DNA from: Desulfurococcales archaeon
GTDB taxonomy: Archaea > Thermoproteota > Thermoprotei_A > CAZTBM01 > SZUA-1508
Direction: 5' to 3'
Assembly: GCA_015661855.1 (NCBI GenBank)
Contig: DQVH01000045.1
Coordinates: forward strand, 1-5,993
Length of the DNA stretch: 5,993 nucleotides
The notes beneath the pieces are model-generated. The model ran no database searches, was not told the origin of the DNA, and saw only the letters and a program-made list of their open reading frames with translations. Shown one piece after another: positions 1 through 5,575 of the stretch. Within the stretch, counting starts at the first letter, position 1, and each line of letters begins with the position of its first letter. The translations under genes and the position numbers were made by a program.

Positions 1-390
1 AAATGCTACGATATATCAGCTAAACATATACGTGGAGCTATTCTCAACGCTATTTCAGCTAATGTTGAAGATAAAATAGAGTTTAGAGTTCAAGATGCTA
101 GAAAACTACATGAAGTCCTAGATGAAGAAAGTATTGACGTTATAGTATCCAATCCGCCATACGTTATAAGAATTGGAAGGAAGAGTGTAATAGATGAACT
201 CTATAGAGACTTTATAATATCAGCGTATAAAGTGTTAAGGAGAAAGGGCCGAATAACAATAATAACAACTGAACATAAAACTGTAAAGAGAGTTATAAGT
301 GAATATGGTTTAAAATTAAACATAGTACATGAGAGAACTGTATCACATGGTGATTTATGGCCTAACATAATGGTTCTTAGTAAAGCTTAA
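1..390 (+). CDS. THUMP-family tRNA guanine-N2 methyltransferase, Trm14-like (5' end missing)
   Basis: The last 129 codons of a SAM-dependent methyltransferase, open from the window edge to TAA at 388-390. What is visible is the second half of a Rossmann-fold catalytic domain. Asp4 in YDIS is the expected ribose-binding acidic residue, followed by HIRGAILNA. Asp32 in QDA sits at the adenine-binding position. The catalytic tetrapeptide NPPY is at residues 51-54 of the fragment, followed by RIGRK and an ELY segment. The C-terminus (HERTVSHGDLWP...) resembles the GHGGL-type ending of Trm14 proteins, which make m2G at tRNA position 6. TrmG10, the m2G10 enzyme, normally carries DPPYG and fits less well. 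The usual Gly after NPPY is Val here. The N-terminal THUMP domain and the GxG SAM loop would lie upstream of the window. The methyltransferase assignment is firm; the exact tRNA position is inferred. Confidence 0.82.
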   Translation, partial: KCYDISAKHIRGAILNAISANVEDKIEFRVQDARKLHEVLDEESIDVIVSNPPYVIRIGRKSVIDELYRDFIISAYKVLRRKGRITIITTEHKTVKRVISEYGLKLNIVHERTVSHGDLWPNIMVLSKA

Positions 391-447
391 TAGGAGGGAG
401 TGTACTTAACCCTACCAAGAAGAACCTAAGACAAAGGGGATCCACTA
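391..447 (+). promoter_or_regulatory. Spacer before rpl10e, with an orphan Shine-Dalgarno-like motif and the likely rpl10e RBS
   Basis: This 57-base spacer is the widest gap in the window. AGGAGGG at 392-398 is a near-perfect Shine-Dalgarno match but lies about 50 nt from the rpl10e ATG, so it cannot serve that start. GGGGATC at 436-442 differs by one base from GGTGATC, the other part of the archaeal Shine-Dalgarno consensus. It ends 5 nt before the ATG and is the more likely binding site. ACTTAACC at 403-410 is a weak candidate TATA element, roughly 25 nt upstream of a possible start in the purine-rich stretch at 430-436. No clear terminator is seen for the preceding gene, so read-through is possible. 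Confidence 0.35.
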
Positions 448-960
448 ATGCCACTTAGACCTGCAAGATGCTATACACATTTTACTAGTCCACCATATAC
501 CAGGAAGGAGTATATAGCTGGTGTACCACCACCAAAGATAACAAAGTTTGTTATGGGTAATGTTAAAGGAAAATTCCAGTACATAGTAGAACTTATAGCT
601 AAGGAGGCAGCGCAGATAAGACATAATGCGTTAGAGGCAGCAAGAGTAATAGTACATAAATATTTATCAACTAGAGTTGGTGAAAATAACTACTTCTTTA
701 GAGTCAGAGTATACCCTCACCATGTACTAAGAGAGAATAAGATGATGGCATTTGCTGGTGCAGACCGTCTACAAGATGGTATGAGGTTAGCATTTGGTAA
801 ACCAATAGGGACAGCAGCTAGAGTATTTCCGAGACAAGTAATACTCGAAGTAAGAGTTAATAAAGAACATATAGATATAGCTAAAGAAGCTCTAAAAGTT
901 GGTGCTTCAAAACTGCCTATACCAACAGCAATTATAGTAAAGGAGGCTAAAACAACCTAA
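448..960 (+). CDS. rpl10e: Large-subunit ribosomal protein uL16 (archaeal L10e)
   Basis: A 170-residue protein of normal length for archaeal L10e (uL16). The family hallmark N-terminus MPLRPARCY is followed by PPYTRKEYI, GVPPPKI and KFVMGN. The basic core has HNALEAARV at about residues 58-66 and FRVRVYPHHVLREN at about 84-97. AFGKPIGTAARV at about 115-126 forms the conserved loop that reaches toward the peptidyl-transferase and tRNA acceptor region. uL16 is a late-assembling 60S/50S component near the A and P sites. The ATG start is set by the canonical family N-terminus and a GGGGATC element just upstream; an in-frame TAA at 427-429 rules out a much longer start. Its stop codon overlaps the dph2 start by one base, so the two are almost certainly co-transcribed and translationally coupled. 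Confidence 0.97.
   Translation: MPLRPARCYTHFTSPPYTRKEYIAGVPPPKITKFVMGNVKGKFQYIVELIAKEAAQIRHNALEAARVIVHKYLSTRVGENNYFFRVRVYPHHVLRENKMMAFAGADRLQDGMRLAFGKPIGTAARVFPRQVILEVRVNKEHIDIAKEALKVGASKLPIPTAIIVKEAKTT
942..946 (+). promoter_or_regulatory. Ribosome binding site of dph2
   Basis: GGAGG inside the last codons of rpl10e, 13 nt before the ATG at 960. It supports this start and translation coupled to the upstream gene. Confidence 0.65.
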
Positions 961-1979
961 TGGTAAATACGTGTGAAAATGTACCATACGATTTCGAACT
1001 AGAGAGAGTAATATCGGAGTTAAAGAAACTTAAAGCCAAGAGAGTTTTAATTCAATTACCGAATGGATTAAAAAAGTACGCTAGAGTAATCTGCAGTAAA
1101 CTAGCCAGTTTAGGTTTAGACGTATACCTTTCAGCATCACATACCTATGGAGGATGCGATGTCGCTGAGAATGAAGCTAAACTAGTAAAAGCCGATGTGG
1201 TAATACATTTTGGTCATACAAAATACTATGAACCCAAAATTAACACAATATTTATTCCCTCATATTCTAAGGTTAAACTAAACTCAAATACACTATCCAA
1301 ATTAACTTCATACCTAAAGAAACATAACTTTGAAGTAGTATCGTTATCAGCTGTAATCCAACATATACCACTATTAAGAAGCGTAAAAGAACATCTAGAG
1401 AATAATGGTATAAAATGCATTATTACACCTATAGGGGGGTACTGTAGAATTCCAGGTCAAATATTGGGTTGTAGTTATGAAGGAGCTATAAAAATTAACA
1501 AGGAAGTCAATGCCCACATAGTTATAGCTGGAGGGTTATTTCATGGACTAGGATTAGGTCTTGCAACGGGAAAGACAACAATAATACTAGATCCCTACGA
1601 GCAAACATTTAAGGATATAACGGAGTATATTCAGAAAACACTCAAGATGAGGTATTGGAAGATATTTGAAGCTAAGAATAGACAAAACTATGTATTAATT
1701 ATAGGCTCTAAACCAGGCCAGTATAGGCCATCCCTTGTAAATCTATTAGCAGATAGGCTTTTAAAGCGGGGGAAGAACGTGTATAGGATTATCGCTAACG
1801 AATTAAGTGTTGATATACTTAGAAATATAGATTGTAAAGAATACGATGTATATGTTATTACATCCTGTCCAAGACTACCAATAGATGACTTATATAGCTT
1901 TGAAAAACCCGTACTTACTCCTGGAGAAGCACTAATGATAGCTGATGATGCTTATGATAAATATATTTTCCCATGGTAG
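960..1979 (+). CDS. dph2: Diphthamide synthase subunit Dph2 (3-amino-3-carboxypropyl transferase)
   Basis: A 339-residue protein of normal length for archaeal Dph2. The enzyme carries out the first step of diphthamide synthesis: a [4Fe-4S] cluster cleaves S-adenosylmethionine non-canonically, giving a 3-amino-3-carboxypropyl radical that is added to the conserved histidine of elongation factor 2. Three repeated domains each supply one cluster cysteine. The candidates here are Cys66 in TYGGCDVA, Cys171 in GQILGCSY and Cys303 in TSCPRLPIDD, spaced like the three ligands known in the archaeal enzyme. IQLPNGLKKY at 31-40 and LTPGEALM at 319-326 are further family signatures. Cys153 and Cys162 lie near the second ligand and are probably not ligands. 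The archaeal enzyme acts as a homodimer. ATG overlaps the rpl10e stop by one base, and the 3' end overlaps the next gene. Confidence 0.96.
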   Translation: MVNTCENVPYDFELERVISELKKLKAKRVLIQLPNGLKKYARVICSKLASLGLDVYLSASHTYGGCDVAENEAKLVKADVVIHFGHTKYYEPKINTIFIPSYSKVKLNSNTLSKLTSYLKKHNFEVVSLSAVIQHIPLLRSVKEHLENNGIKCIITPIGGYCRIPGQILGCSYEGAIKINKEVNAHIVIAGGLFHGLGLGLATGKTTIILDPYEQTFKDITEYIQKTLKMRYWKIFEAKNRQNYVLIIGSKPGQYRPSLVNLLADRLLKRGKNVYRIIANELSVDILRNIDCKEYDVYVITSCPRLPIDDLYSFEKPVLTPGEALMIADDAYDKYIFPW

Positions 1980-2604
1980 ATTAAGAAAGAAAGATCTAGA
2001 AATATTGATTGAATCTATACCTGAAATACCTAAACCTAAAGCCTCACTAGAACAATACACTATACCCGGTAGGCTTGCAGCACAAATAGTATGGGATGCA
2101 TACTTTAACGGCGATATTAAGGGTAAAATAGTATTTGATCTAGGTACTGGAACGGGTAGACTAGCCATAGCTGCAGCAATACTTGGCGCAAAATATGTTA
2201 TAGGAATCGATATTGATGGCTCCTGTCTCGAAATAGCATTAAAATATGTAAAAAAACTTGGAGTAACCAATGTAGACCTTATTCAAGCCGATATATCTCA
2301 TGTGGATTTTAAAAATGATATCGAGAATAGCGTAGTTATACAGAATCCACCATTTGGTGTACATAGGAGACATGCAGACATGATGTTCCTATACAAAGCC
2401 TTCTCTATAGCACGGGTAGTATATAGTATACACAAGTATAGCGAAGATATAGATACTTTTATTAGGAGAAAGGCTTTAGAGTGTGGATTTATAGTCACTT
2501 GGAGTAGGAGAGATGTCTTCGAAATACCAGCTAGACTTCCATACCATGTGAAGAGGCTAGAGAGAATCCCCATCAAAATATACAGGTTTGAGCGGAGGAA
2601 GTAG
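1945..2604 (+). CDS. METTL5-type RNA N6-adenine methyltransferase
   Basis: A 219-residue class I methyltransferase. LRKKDLEILI at 13-22 and KPKASLEQYTIP at 30-41 match the N-terminal signature of archaeal and eukaryotic METTL5 proteins. SAM motif I is DLGTGTG at 65-71, the ribose-binding acidic segment is GIDID at 87-91, and the catalytic motif NPPFG is at 134-138. The following HADMMFL corresponds to the METTL5 segment containing D-M-x-F-L. NPPF is typical of amino methylation of adenine; human METTL5 makes m6A in 18S rRNA with TRMT112, and an equivalent small-subunit rRNA target is inferred here. Three Met codons (1945, 1948, 1954) could start translation. All lie inside dph2, giving an overlap of 35 to 26 nt; the conserved region begins only near residue 12, so the downstream ATG at 1954 is equally plausible. 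Confidence 0.88.
   Translation: MMLMINIFSHGRLRKKDLEILIESIPEIPKPKASLEQYTIPGRLAAQIVWDAYFNGDIKGKIVFDLGTGTGRLAIAAAILGAKYVIGIDIDGSCLEIALKYVKKLGVTNVDLIQADISHVDFKNDIENSVVIQNPPFGVHRRHADMMFLYKAFSIARVVYSIHKYSEDIDTFIRRKALECGFIVTWSRRDVFEIPARLPYHVKRLERIPIKIYRFERRK
2594..2598 (+). promoter_or_regulatory. Ribosome binding site of csl4
   Basis: GGAGG lies within the last codons of the methyltransferase gene, 9 nt before the ATG at 2608. It fixes the csl4 start and indicates coupling across a 3-nt gap. Confidence 0.7.
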
Positions 2605-2607
2605 GAT

Positions 2608-3189
2608 ATGACTAGTATAGTAAATGAATACAGATCGGGCAGAATAGTATTACCTGGAGAGAAACTATGTATAGTAGAGGAATTCATGCCAGGCTCTGGA
2701 GTGTATGAGAGGAATGGGACAGTATATTCAAGGTGTGTGGGTAGAGTACTCTATGACTATTGCTCAAGAAAAGTCTCAGTAATACCATCACCCTATAAAA
2801 CACCAATAATACCTAAACCTGGAAGGATTATATGGGGTCAAGTTTATAGTGTTTCCGACGACATAGCAGTAATAAGAATATTTAGAATTGAAGGAGCAAA
2901 AGCTCTCTCAGGTACCTTCACAGGTATAATTCACGTTTCACAGTTAAGTGAAAACTATGTAAGAGTTGTAGAAGAAGCAATAAAACTAGGAGACTACATT
3001 AGAGCTAAAGTGCTAACTTCATGGAGCCCCTACCAACTAACTACAAAGAATGCAACACTAGGCGTAATACTAGCATACTGTTCAAAATGTGGTAAACCCC
3101 TATGGAGGAGAAATACAATACTCTACTGTAAAGCATGCGGTAATACTGAGAAACGTAAAATATCAATAAAATACATGCTTTCAGAGTAA
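2608..3189 (+). CDS. csl4: Exosome RNA-binding subunit Csl4
   Basis: A 193-residue protein with the three-part Csl4 architecture. The N-terminal domain (about 10-65) starts with VLPGEKLCIVEEF and a GTVYSRCVGRV strand pair, the usual Csl4 opening. An S1 RNA-binding domain (about 70-138) contains PGRIIWGQVYSV, GIIHVSQLS and KLGDYIRAKV. A C-terminal zinc ribbon (about 155-180) has four cysteines in two CxxC pairs, Cys158/161 and Cys174/177. Csl4 forms part of the cap on the archaeal exosome ring of Rrp41-Rrp42 and helps select RNA for 3'-5' degradation or tailing; in archaea it also recruits the DnaG-like subunit. All domains are complete. Placement directly after an RNA methylase and before rpoL agrees with a role in RNA metabolism. 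Confidence 0.95.
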   Translation: MTSIVNEYRSGRIVLPGEKLCIVEEFMPGSGVYERNGTVYSRCVGRVLYDYCSRKVSVIPSPYKTPIIPKPGRIIWGQVYSVSDDIAVIRIFRIEGAKALSGTFTGIIHVSQLSENYVRVVEEAIKLGDYIRAKVLTSWSPYQLTTKNATLGVILAYCSKCGKPLWRRNTILYCKACGNTEKRKISIKYMLSE

Positions 3190-3206
3190 AAACTGAAGAT
3201 GATCTT

Positions 3207-3857
3207 ATGCAGAAGAAAACACTAGTACTATCATTTCCCTCAGATGAGGCTAAGGAGGAATTTATAACTACACTCCTAGAAAAGGCGTCACTACATACAA
3301 TACTCATAAAAAGTAGAGGGCAAAAAGTATACATAACCATACTCGGAACACATGATGAATTGAAGACCGCTCAAGCTCTGATAAAGGAGCTAGTAAAGGA
3401 TACACTAGTCAGAAGCTGTAAGAGGAAGGGGCCAAAAGTATACAGTGAAAAAGACATCATAAAACTGATTAATAGAACTGTATCTCTTGAAACCCTACAT
3501 ATCGTCTTAAAAGAGTTAGGATATACCTCAAAATATGATACAGTAGAGAATACAGTACAGACTAATGCTGATGAAAATACGGTTAAAACTCTAGCTGAAA
3601 AAATAGTATATGCTGTTGATAACTTAAGATTTAGAACAACGAGTACAAGCGTTAAGAGGTATATAAGCGCTCTCTATGCTATTACAGGTATGGATATTGA
3701 AACCATAATTGACATTTCCATAAACCTTAACCTATTAAGAGAGGAGGACAACAAGTTGTACATGAGTAAGGAGTGGAGAAGTGCTATAAAAGAGTTTATA
3801 AAATACATTAAGACAACACAAGAAATAAATACTCTACAGTTAAAGGTGGATAGGTAG
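3207..3857 (+). CDS. Uncharacterised archaeal protein, possibly DUF2067 family
   Basis: A 216-residue soluble protein whose function I do not recognise with certainty. Its size and its place between csl4 and rpoL suggest the crenarchaeal DUF2067 family, from memory rather than a search. Residues 4-66 predict strand-helix-strand-strand-helix: TLVLSFPSDEAKEEF, then TILIKSRGQKVYITILG, then a helix at 50-66. This is a small alpha/beta domain that recalls nucleic-acid-binding or Pcc1-like folds. A basic linker (RSCKRKGPK, 69-77) follows. Residues 80-106 look helical and end in LKELGY. Residues 123-205 are helical with a possible winged-helix element around 144-186 (SVKRYISALYAITG..LNLLREEDNKLYM). 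There is no signal peptide, membrane segment or obvious catalytic motif. The ATG lies 17 nt after the csl4 stop; GATGATC just upstream is a poor ribosome site. RNA- or DNA-related work is inferred from context only. Confidence 0.75.
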   Translation: MQKKTLVLSFPSDEAKEEFITTLLEKASLHTILIKSRGQKVYITILGTHDELKTAQALIKELVKDTLVRSCKRKGPKVYSEKDIIKLINRTVSLETLHIVLKELGYTSKYDTVENTVQTNADENTVKTLAEKIVYAVDNLRFRTTSTSVKRYISALYAITGMDIETIIDISINLNLLREEDNKLYMSKEWRSAIKEFIKYIKTTQEINTLQLKVDR

Positions 3858-3861
3858 AGTA

Positions 3862-3871
3862 GGGTTAAATC
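3862..3871 (+). promoter_or_regulatory. Possible TATA-type promoter element before rpoL
   Basis: GGGTTAAATC sits in the 38-base gap before rpoL. The TTAAAT core is about 28 nt upstream of the ATG at 3896, which would place the transcript start within a few bases of the start codon, as in nearly leaderless archaeal mRNAs. A short leader would exclude the GTGATC ribosome site at 3887, so only one of the two signals may matter on that transcript. AT-rich DNA throws up such motifs by chance. Confidence 0.3.
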
Positions 3872-3886
3872 TAAAACTTATGCAGC

Positions 3887-3892
3887 GTGATC
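3887..3892 (+). promoter_or_regulatory. Probable ribosome binding site of rpoL that decides the start codon
   Basis: GTGATC is complementary to the 5' part of the 16S anti-Shine-Dalgarno region (GATCACCUCC). It lies 3 nt before ATG 3896, the spacing expected when this half of the motif pairs. Its own GTG could be read as a start codon, adding three residues (MIE), but it fits better as the binding site. Confidence 0.5.
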
Positions 3893-3895
3893 GAG

Positions 3896-4174
3896 ATGAT
3901 TAAAATAGTGAAAAGTGATAAAAACCTTCTTGAAGCCGAAATACTAGATGAAGATAAACACTCCATACCAAACCTACTTGTTAAATACCTACTAAAAGAT
4001 GACAGAGTTGAATATGCAGGATACAGGATACCACATCCCCTAGTTAGCTACCCACGTATAATAGTGAGAACCAAGGAGGGTTACTCTCCTATCGAAGTAC
4101 TAAAGAGTGTTATTGAGAGAATTATTAATGATGTGAATAATTTTGAAAAAGCATTCTTAAAAGCATTAAAGTAA
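3896..4174 (+). CDS. rpoL: DNA-directed RNA polymerase subunit L (Rpb11/Rpo11)
   Basis: A 92-residue protein from ATG 3896, typical of archaeal RpoL. The family signature is clear: HSIPNLLVKYLLKDDRVEYAGYRIPHPL, at about residues 22-49, matches the Rpb11/RpoL dimerisation pattern H-x-x-x-N-L-L ... V-x-x-A-x-Y-x-x-x-H-P-L. The C-terminal part (SPIEVLKSVIERII onward) is the long helix of the alpha-subunit-like fold. RpoL pairs with RpoD (Rpb3-like) to form the platform that nucleates RNA polymerase assembly, the counterpart of the bacterial alpha dimer. An alternative GTG start at 3887 would add three residues that the family does not need. The gene follows the upstream frame by 38 nt and may have its own promoter as well as read-through. 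Confidence 0.95.
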   Translation: MIKIVKSDKNLLEAEILDEDKHSIPNLLVKYLLKDDRVEYAGYRIPHPLVSYPRIIVRTKEGYSPIEVLKSVIERIINDVNNFEKAFLKALK

Positions 4175-4184
4175 AGGATATAAG

Positions 4185-4607
4185 ATGAAGAAAGAATCGA
4201 GAATAGCAATACTATCCCATACAAAACTTAAAAAATATATCATAGTCCTACTTACAGTCTTCCGTTACAACTTAATTGATGGTATATGTTTCAATATAAT
4301 CCCCAATTTAAATGTACTCCCTGAATTCATAAGGAAATGCAAGTACATAGGTGAAGTAAGGTTAATTGTATACCTAGCTGAGGATAGCAGCAAACATATT
4401 TATACACATATAGGGGGCTTAAGAAACATACTACCACACTATATAGTTGTAACATCTAATGGCGAAATACTTGAAGTAGGAAATGTGAAACCTAGTGTGA
4501 TAAGGGAACTTTATACAAAAATGAACATATATGAAAAAATTAATATTCATAAAAACATTCTTCAAGAAGCTATATGTATTCTTGAGGGTGGAGTATATGG
4601 TGAATAG
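4185..4607 (+). CDS. Unrecognised 140-residue protein between rpoL and pcna
   Basis: I do not recognise this protein. It starts at an ATG 10 nt after the rpoL stop, with only a weak AGGAT-like element ahead, and stays open until 4607, where the next gene already overlaps it. The N-terminus is basic (MKKESR), followed by a hydrophobic stretch at about 18-40 (KYIIVLLTVFRYNL then ICFNIIP). That stretch is interrupted by Arg, Asn and Asp, so it looks like buried strand and helix rather than a membrane span. Residues 56-67 (GEVRLIVYLAED) and 85-99 (HYIVVTSNGEILEVG) look like strands, with a Gly-Gly turn (HIGGLRN) at 75-81 and a C-terminal helix at 118-134. Codon use matches the neighbours, so it is probably native. 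Its position suggests a link to transcription or replication, but nothing in the sequence shows a function. Confidence 0.65.
   Translation: MKKESRIAILSHTKLKKYIIVLLTVFRYNLIDGICFNIIPNLNVLPEFIRKCKYIGEVRLIVYLAEDSSKHIYTHIGGLRNILPHYIVVTSNGEILEVGNVKPSVIRELYTKMNIYEKINIHKNILQEAICILEGGVYGE
4584..4593 (+). promoter_or_regulatory. Ribosome binding site choosing ATG 4597
   Basis: GAGGGTGGAG, a purine-rich Shine-Dalgarno-like stretch 3 to 8 nt before ATG 4597 depending on pairing. It argues against the longer in-frame ATG at 4531, which has no such signal. Confidence 0.5.
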
Positions 4608-4797
4608 CGAAGAGTATGATGTTAAGTACTATGTTGACGCCTCAATTAGATTGGTAAAGAAGATACTAGAAGACATGTTTGAAGCAAATATGAGAACACC
4701 AATCTACATATCATCAAAAATCTACATAGCAAGAGCTCTTAGAAACCTTGAAAACCTACTCGTAATCCTAAGTAAACTTGAGAATAAAGTTAAATAA
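4597..4797 (+). CDS. Unrecognised 66-residue helical protein overlapping the previous gene
   Basis: A small acidic-to-basic protein, predicted almost wholly alpha-helical. One helix spans about residues 10-30 (KYYVDASIRLVKKILEDMF) and a second about 38-62 (ISSKIYIARALRNLENLLVILSKLEN), with a short TP turn between. The heptad-like leucine and isoleucine spacing suggests a helical hairpin or a protein-protein interaction module. A longer start at 4531 exists, but ATG 4597 is preferred because GAGGGTGGAG at 4584-4593 precedes it and because it reduces the overlap with the upstream gene to 11 nt; GTG 4600 is also possible. There is no catalytic motif or zinc site. It lies 37 nt before pcna. I cannot name a family. 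The coupling suggests it works with the 140-residue protein before it. Confidence 0.6.
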   Translation: MVNSEEYDVKYYVDASIRLVKKILEDMFEANMRTPIYISSKIYIARALRNLENLLVILSKLENKVK

Positions 4798-4799
4798 AT
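4789..4799 (+). promoter_or_regulatory. Possible TATA element for pcna
   Basis: GTTAAATAAAT overlaps the end of the small upstream gene. A transcript start about 25 nt downstream (near 4820) would leave a 15-nt leader that still includes the GGGTGA ribosome site at 4824-4829. The geometry is sensible, but the motif is short in AT-rich DNA. Confidence 0.35.
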
Positions 4800-4823
4800 T
4801 CCTTAAACATGTAGAGATTAGTA

Positions 4824-4829
4824 GGGTGA
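4824..4829 (+). promoter_or_regulatory. Ribosome binding site of pcna
   Basis: GGGTGA ends 5 nt before ATG 4835. Together with the family N-terminus it selects this ATG over the in-frame ATG at 4778, which would add 19 non-conserved residues and overlap the upstream gene. Confidence 0.6.
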
Positions 4830-4834
4830 ACTCT

Positions 4835-5575
4835 ATGGTTAAGCTAACATTCTATGATGCCAGGGTATGGAAATATATTATTGGCTCAATAAAGAAGATA
4901 ATAACTGAAGGAGTCTTCGTGGTAAATGAGGAAGGTTTACATATGAGAACAATGGATTCATCCCATATAGCAATGATAGACATATACGTCCCCAGTACAG
5001 CATTTGAAGAATTTGAAGTTGAAGGGGAGAGTAGTATTGGAGTAAACTTTGATGAATTATCAAAGATTATGAGGAGAGCTACTAAGGGTGAAAAATTAAC
5101 ATTAAGTGTTGATGAAGGAAAACTATCAATAATATTTACAGGTAAAATGGTTAGAGAGTTTAAACTACCCATGCTTGATATATCTTCTGAAAAACTACCT
5201 GAACCTAAGGTGAAATTCAATGTTACAGCGAGAATGCAAAGCTCAATATTTAGAGATATGATCAAAGATTTAGAACCTATAGGTGAAGCTGTAACATTTA
5301 ATGCAGAAGAGAATAAGTTAAAAGTGAAAGCATCAAGTGAGAGAGGTATAGCTGAAGTAATCTTAGATGTAGAGAGTGGAGCACTATTAGACCTAAATAT
5401 TAAAGAGCCCTCGATAGCAACTTATTCACTTGACTATCTTAAGGATATATCTGGTGTAGCACAAGCAGTTGACATAGTAGTTTTAAACTACTCATCAAAT
5501 ATGCCACTTAAACTAGACTTCGAAATACCTAATGGTGGGAGAGTAACACTATACCTAGCTCCAAGGGTAGAGTAA
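4835..5575 (+). CDS. pcna: DNA polymerase sliding clamp (PCNA)
   Basis: A 246-residue sliding clamp subunit, the normal archaeal PCNA length from ATG 4835. The first domain holds the signature MRTMDSSHIAMIDIYVP (about 37-53), with FEEFEVE and GVNFDELSKIMRRA after it. The interdomain connecting loop lies near 112-126 (PMLDISSEKLPEP), and the second domain starts at about 127. The C-terminus LYLAPRVE is the tail that docks PIP-box partners. PCNA is a trimeric ring around DNA that tethers polymerase, FEN1, ligase and other factors. Crenarchaea usually carry several PCNA paralogues that form a heterotrimer; in Sulfolobus the copy next to priS is one of these, so this may be one subunit of three. 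Which subunit it is cannot be decided from this window. The stop codon overlaps the priS start by one base. Confidence 0.96.
   Translation: MVKLTFYDARVWKYIIGSIKKIITEGVFVVNEEGLHMRTMDSSHIAMIDIYVPSTAFEEFEVEGESSIGVNFDELSKIMRRATKGEKLTLSVDEGKLSIIFTGKMVREFKLPMLDISSEKLPEPKVKFNVTARMQSSIFRDMIKDLEPIGEAVTFNAEENKLKVKASSERGIAEVILDVESGALLDLNIKEPSIATYSLDYLKDISGVAQAVDIVVLNYSSNMPLKLDFEIPNGGRVTLYLAPRVE

Noticed and set aside
1226..1420. Minus-strand frame of 64 codons inside dph2
   Set aside because: It lies fully within the conserved dph2 gene, has no recognisable family or ribosome site and is explained as an antisense shadow.
1932..2270. Minus-strand frame of 112 codons across the dph2/methylase junction
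   Set aside because: Both + strand genes have clear family motifs over this span; the antisense product has no family features.
2298..2687. Minus-strand frame of 129 codons across the methylase and csl4
   Set aside because: It is antisense to two well-supported genes, and its hydrophobic Ser/Leu/Ile-rich composition is typical of reverse-complement shadows.
3041..3340. Minus-strand frame of 99 codons over the csl4 end
   Set aside because: It is antisense to the Csl4 zinc ribbon and to the next gene, with no motif of its own.
3887..3895. GTG start for rpoL
   Set aside because: The three added residues are not needed by the family, and the GTGATC fits better as the ribosome site of ATG 3896; it is kept only as an alternative.
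4531..4596. Longer start for the 66-residue protein
   Set aside because: It would overlap the previous gene by 77 nt with no ribosome site; ATG 4597 has a good one.
4778..4834. Longer pcna start adding 19 residues
   Set aside because: The family begins at MVKLTFYD; the extension overlaps the upstream gene and lacks a ribosome site, whereas ATG 4835 has GGGTGA 5 nt ahead.
4852..5265. Minus-strand frames inside pcna (137 and 61 codons)
   Set aside because: They are antisense to the highly conserved PCNA domains and look like noise.
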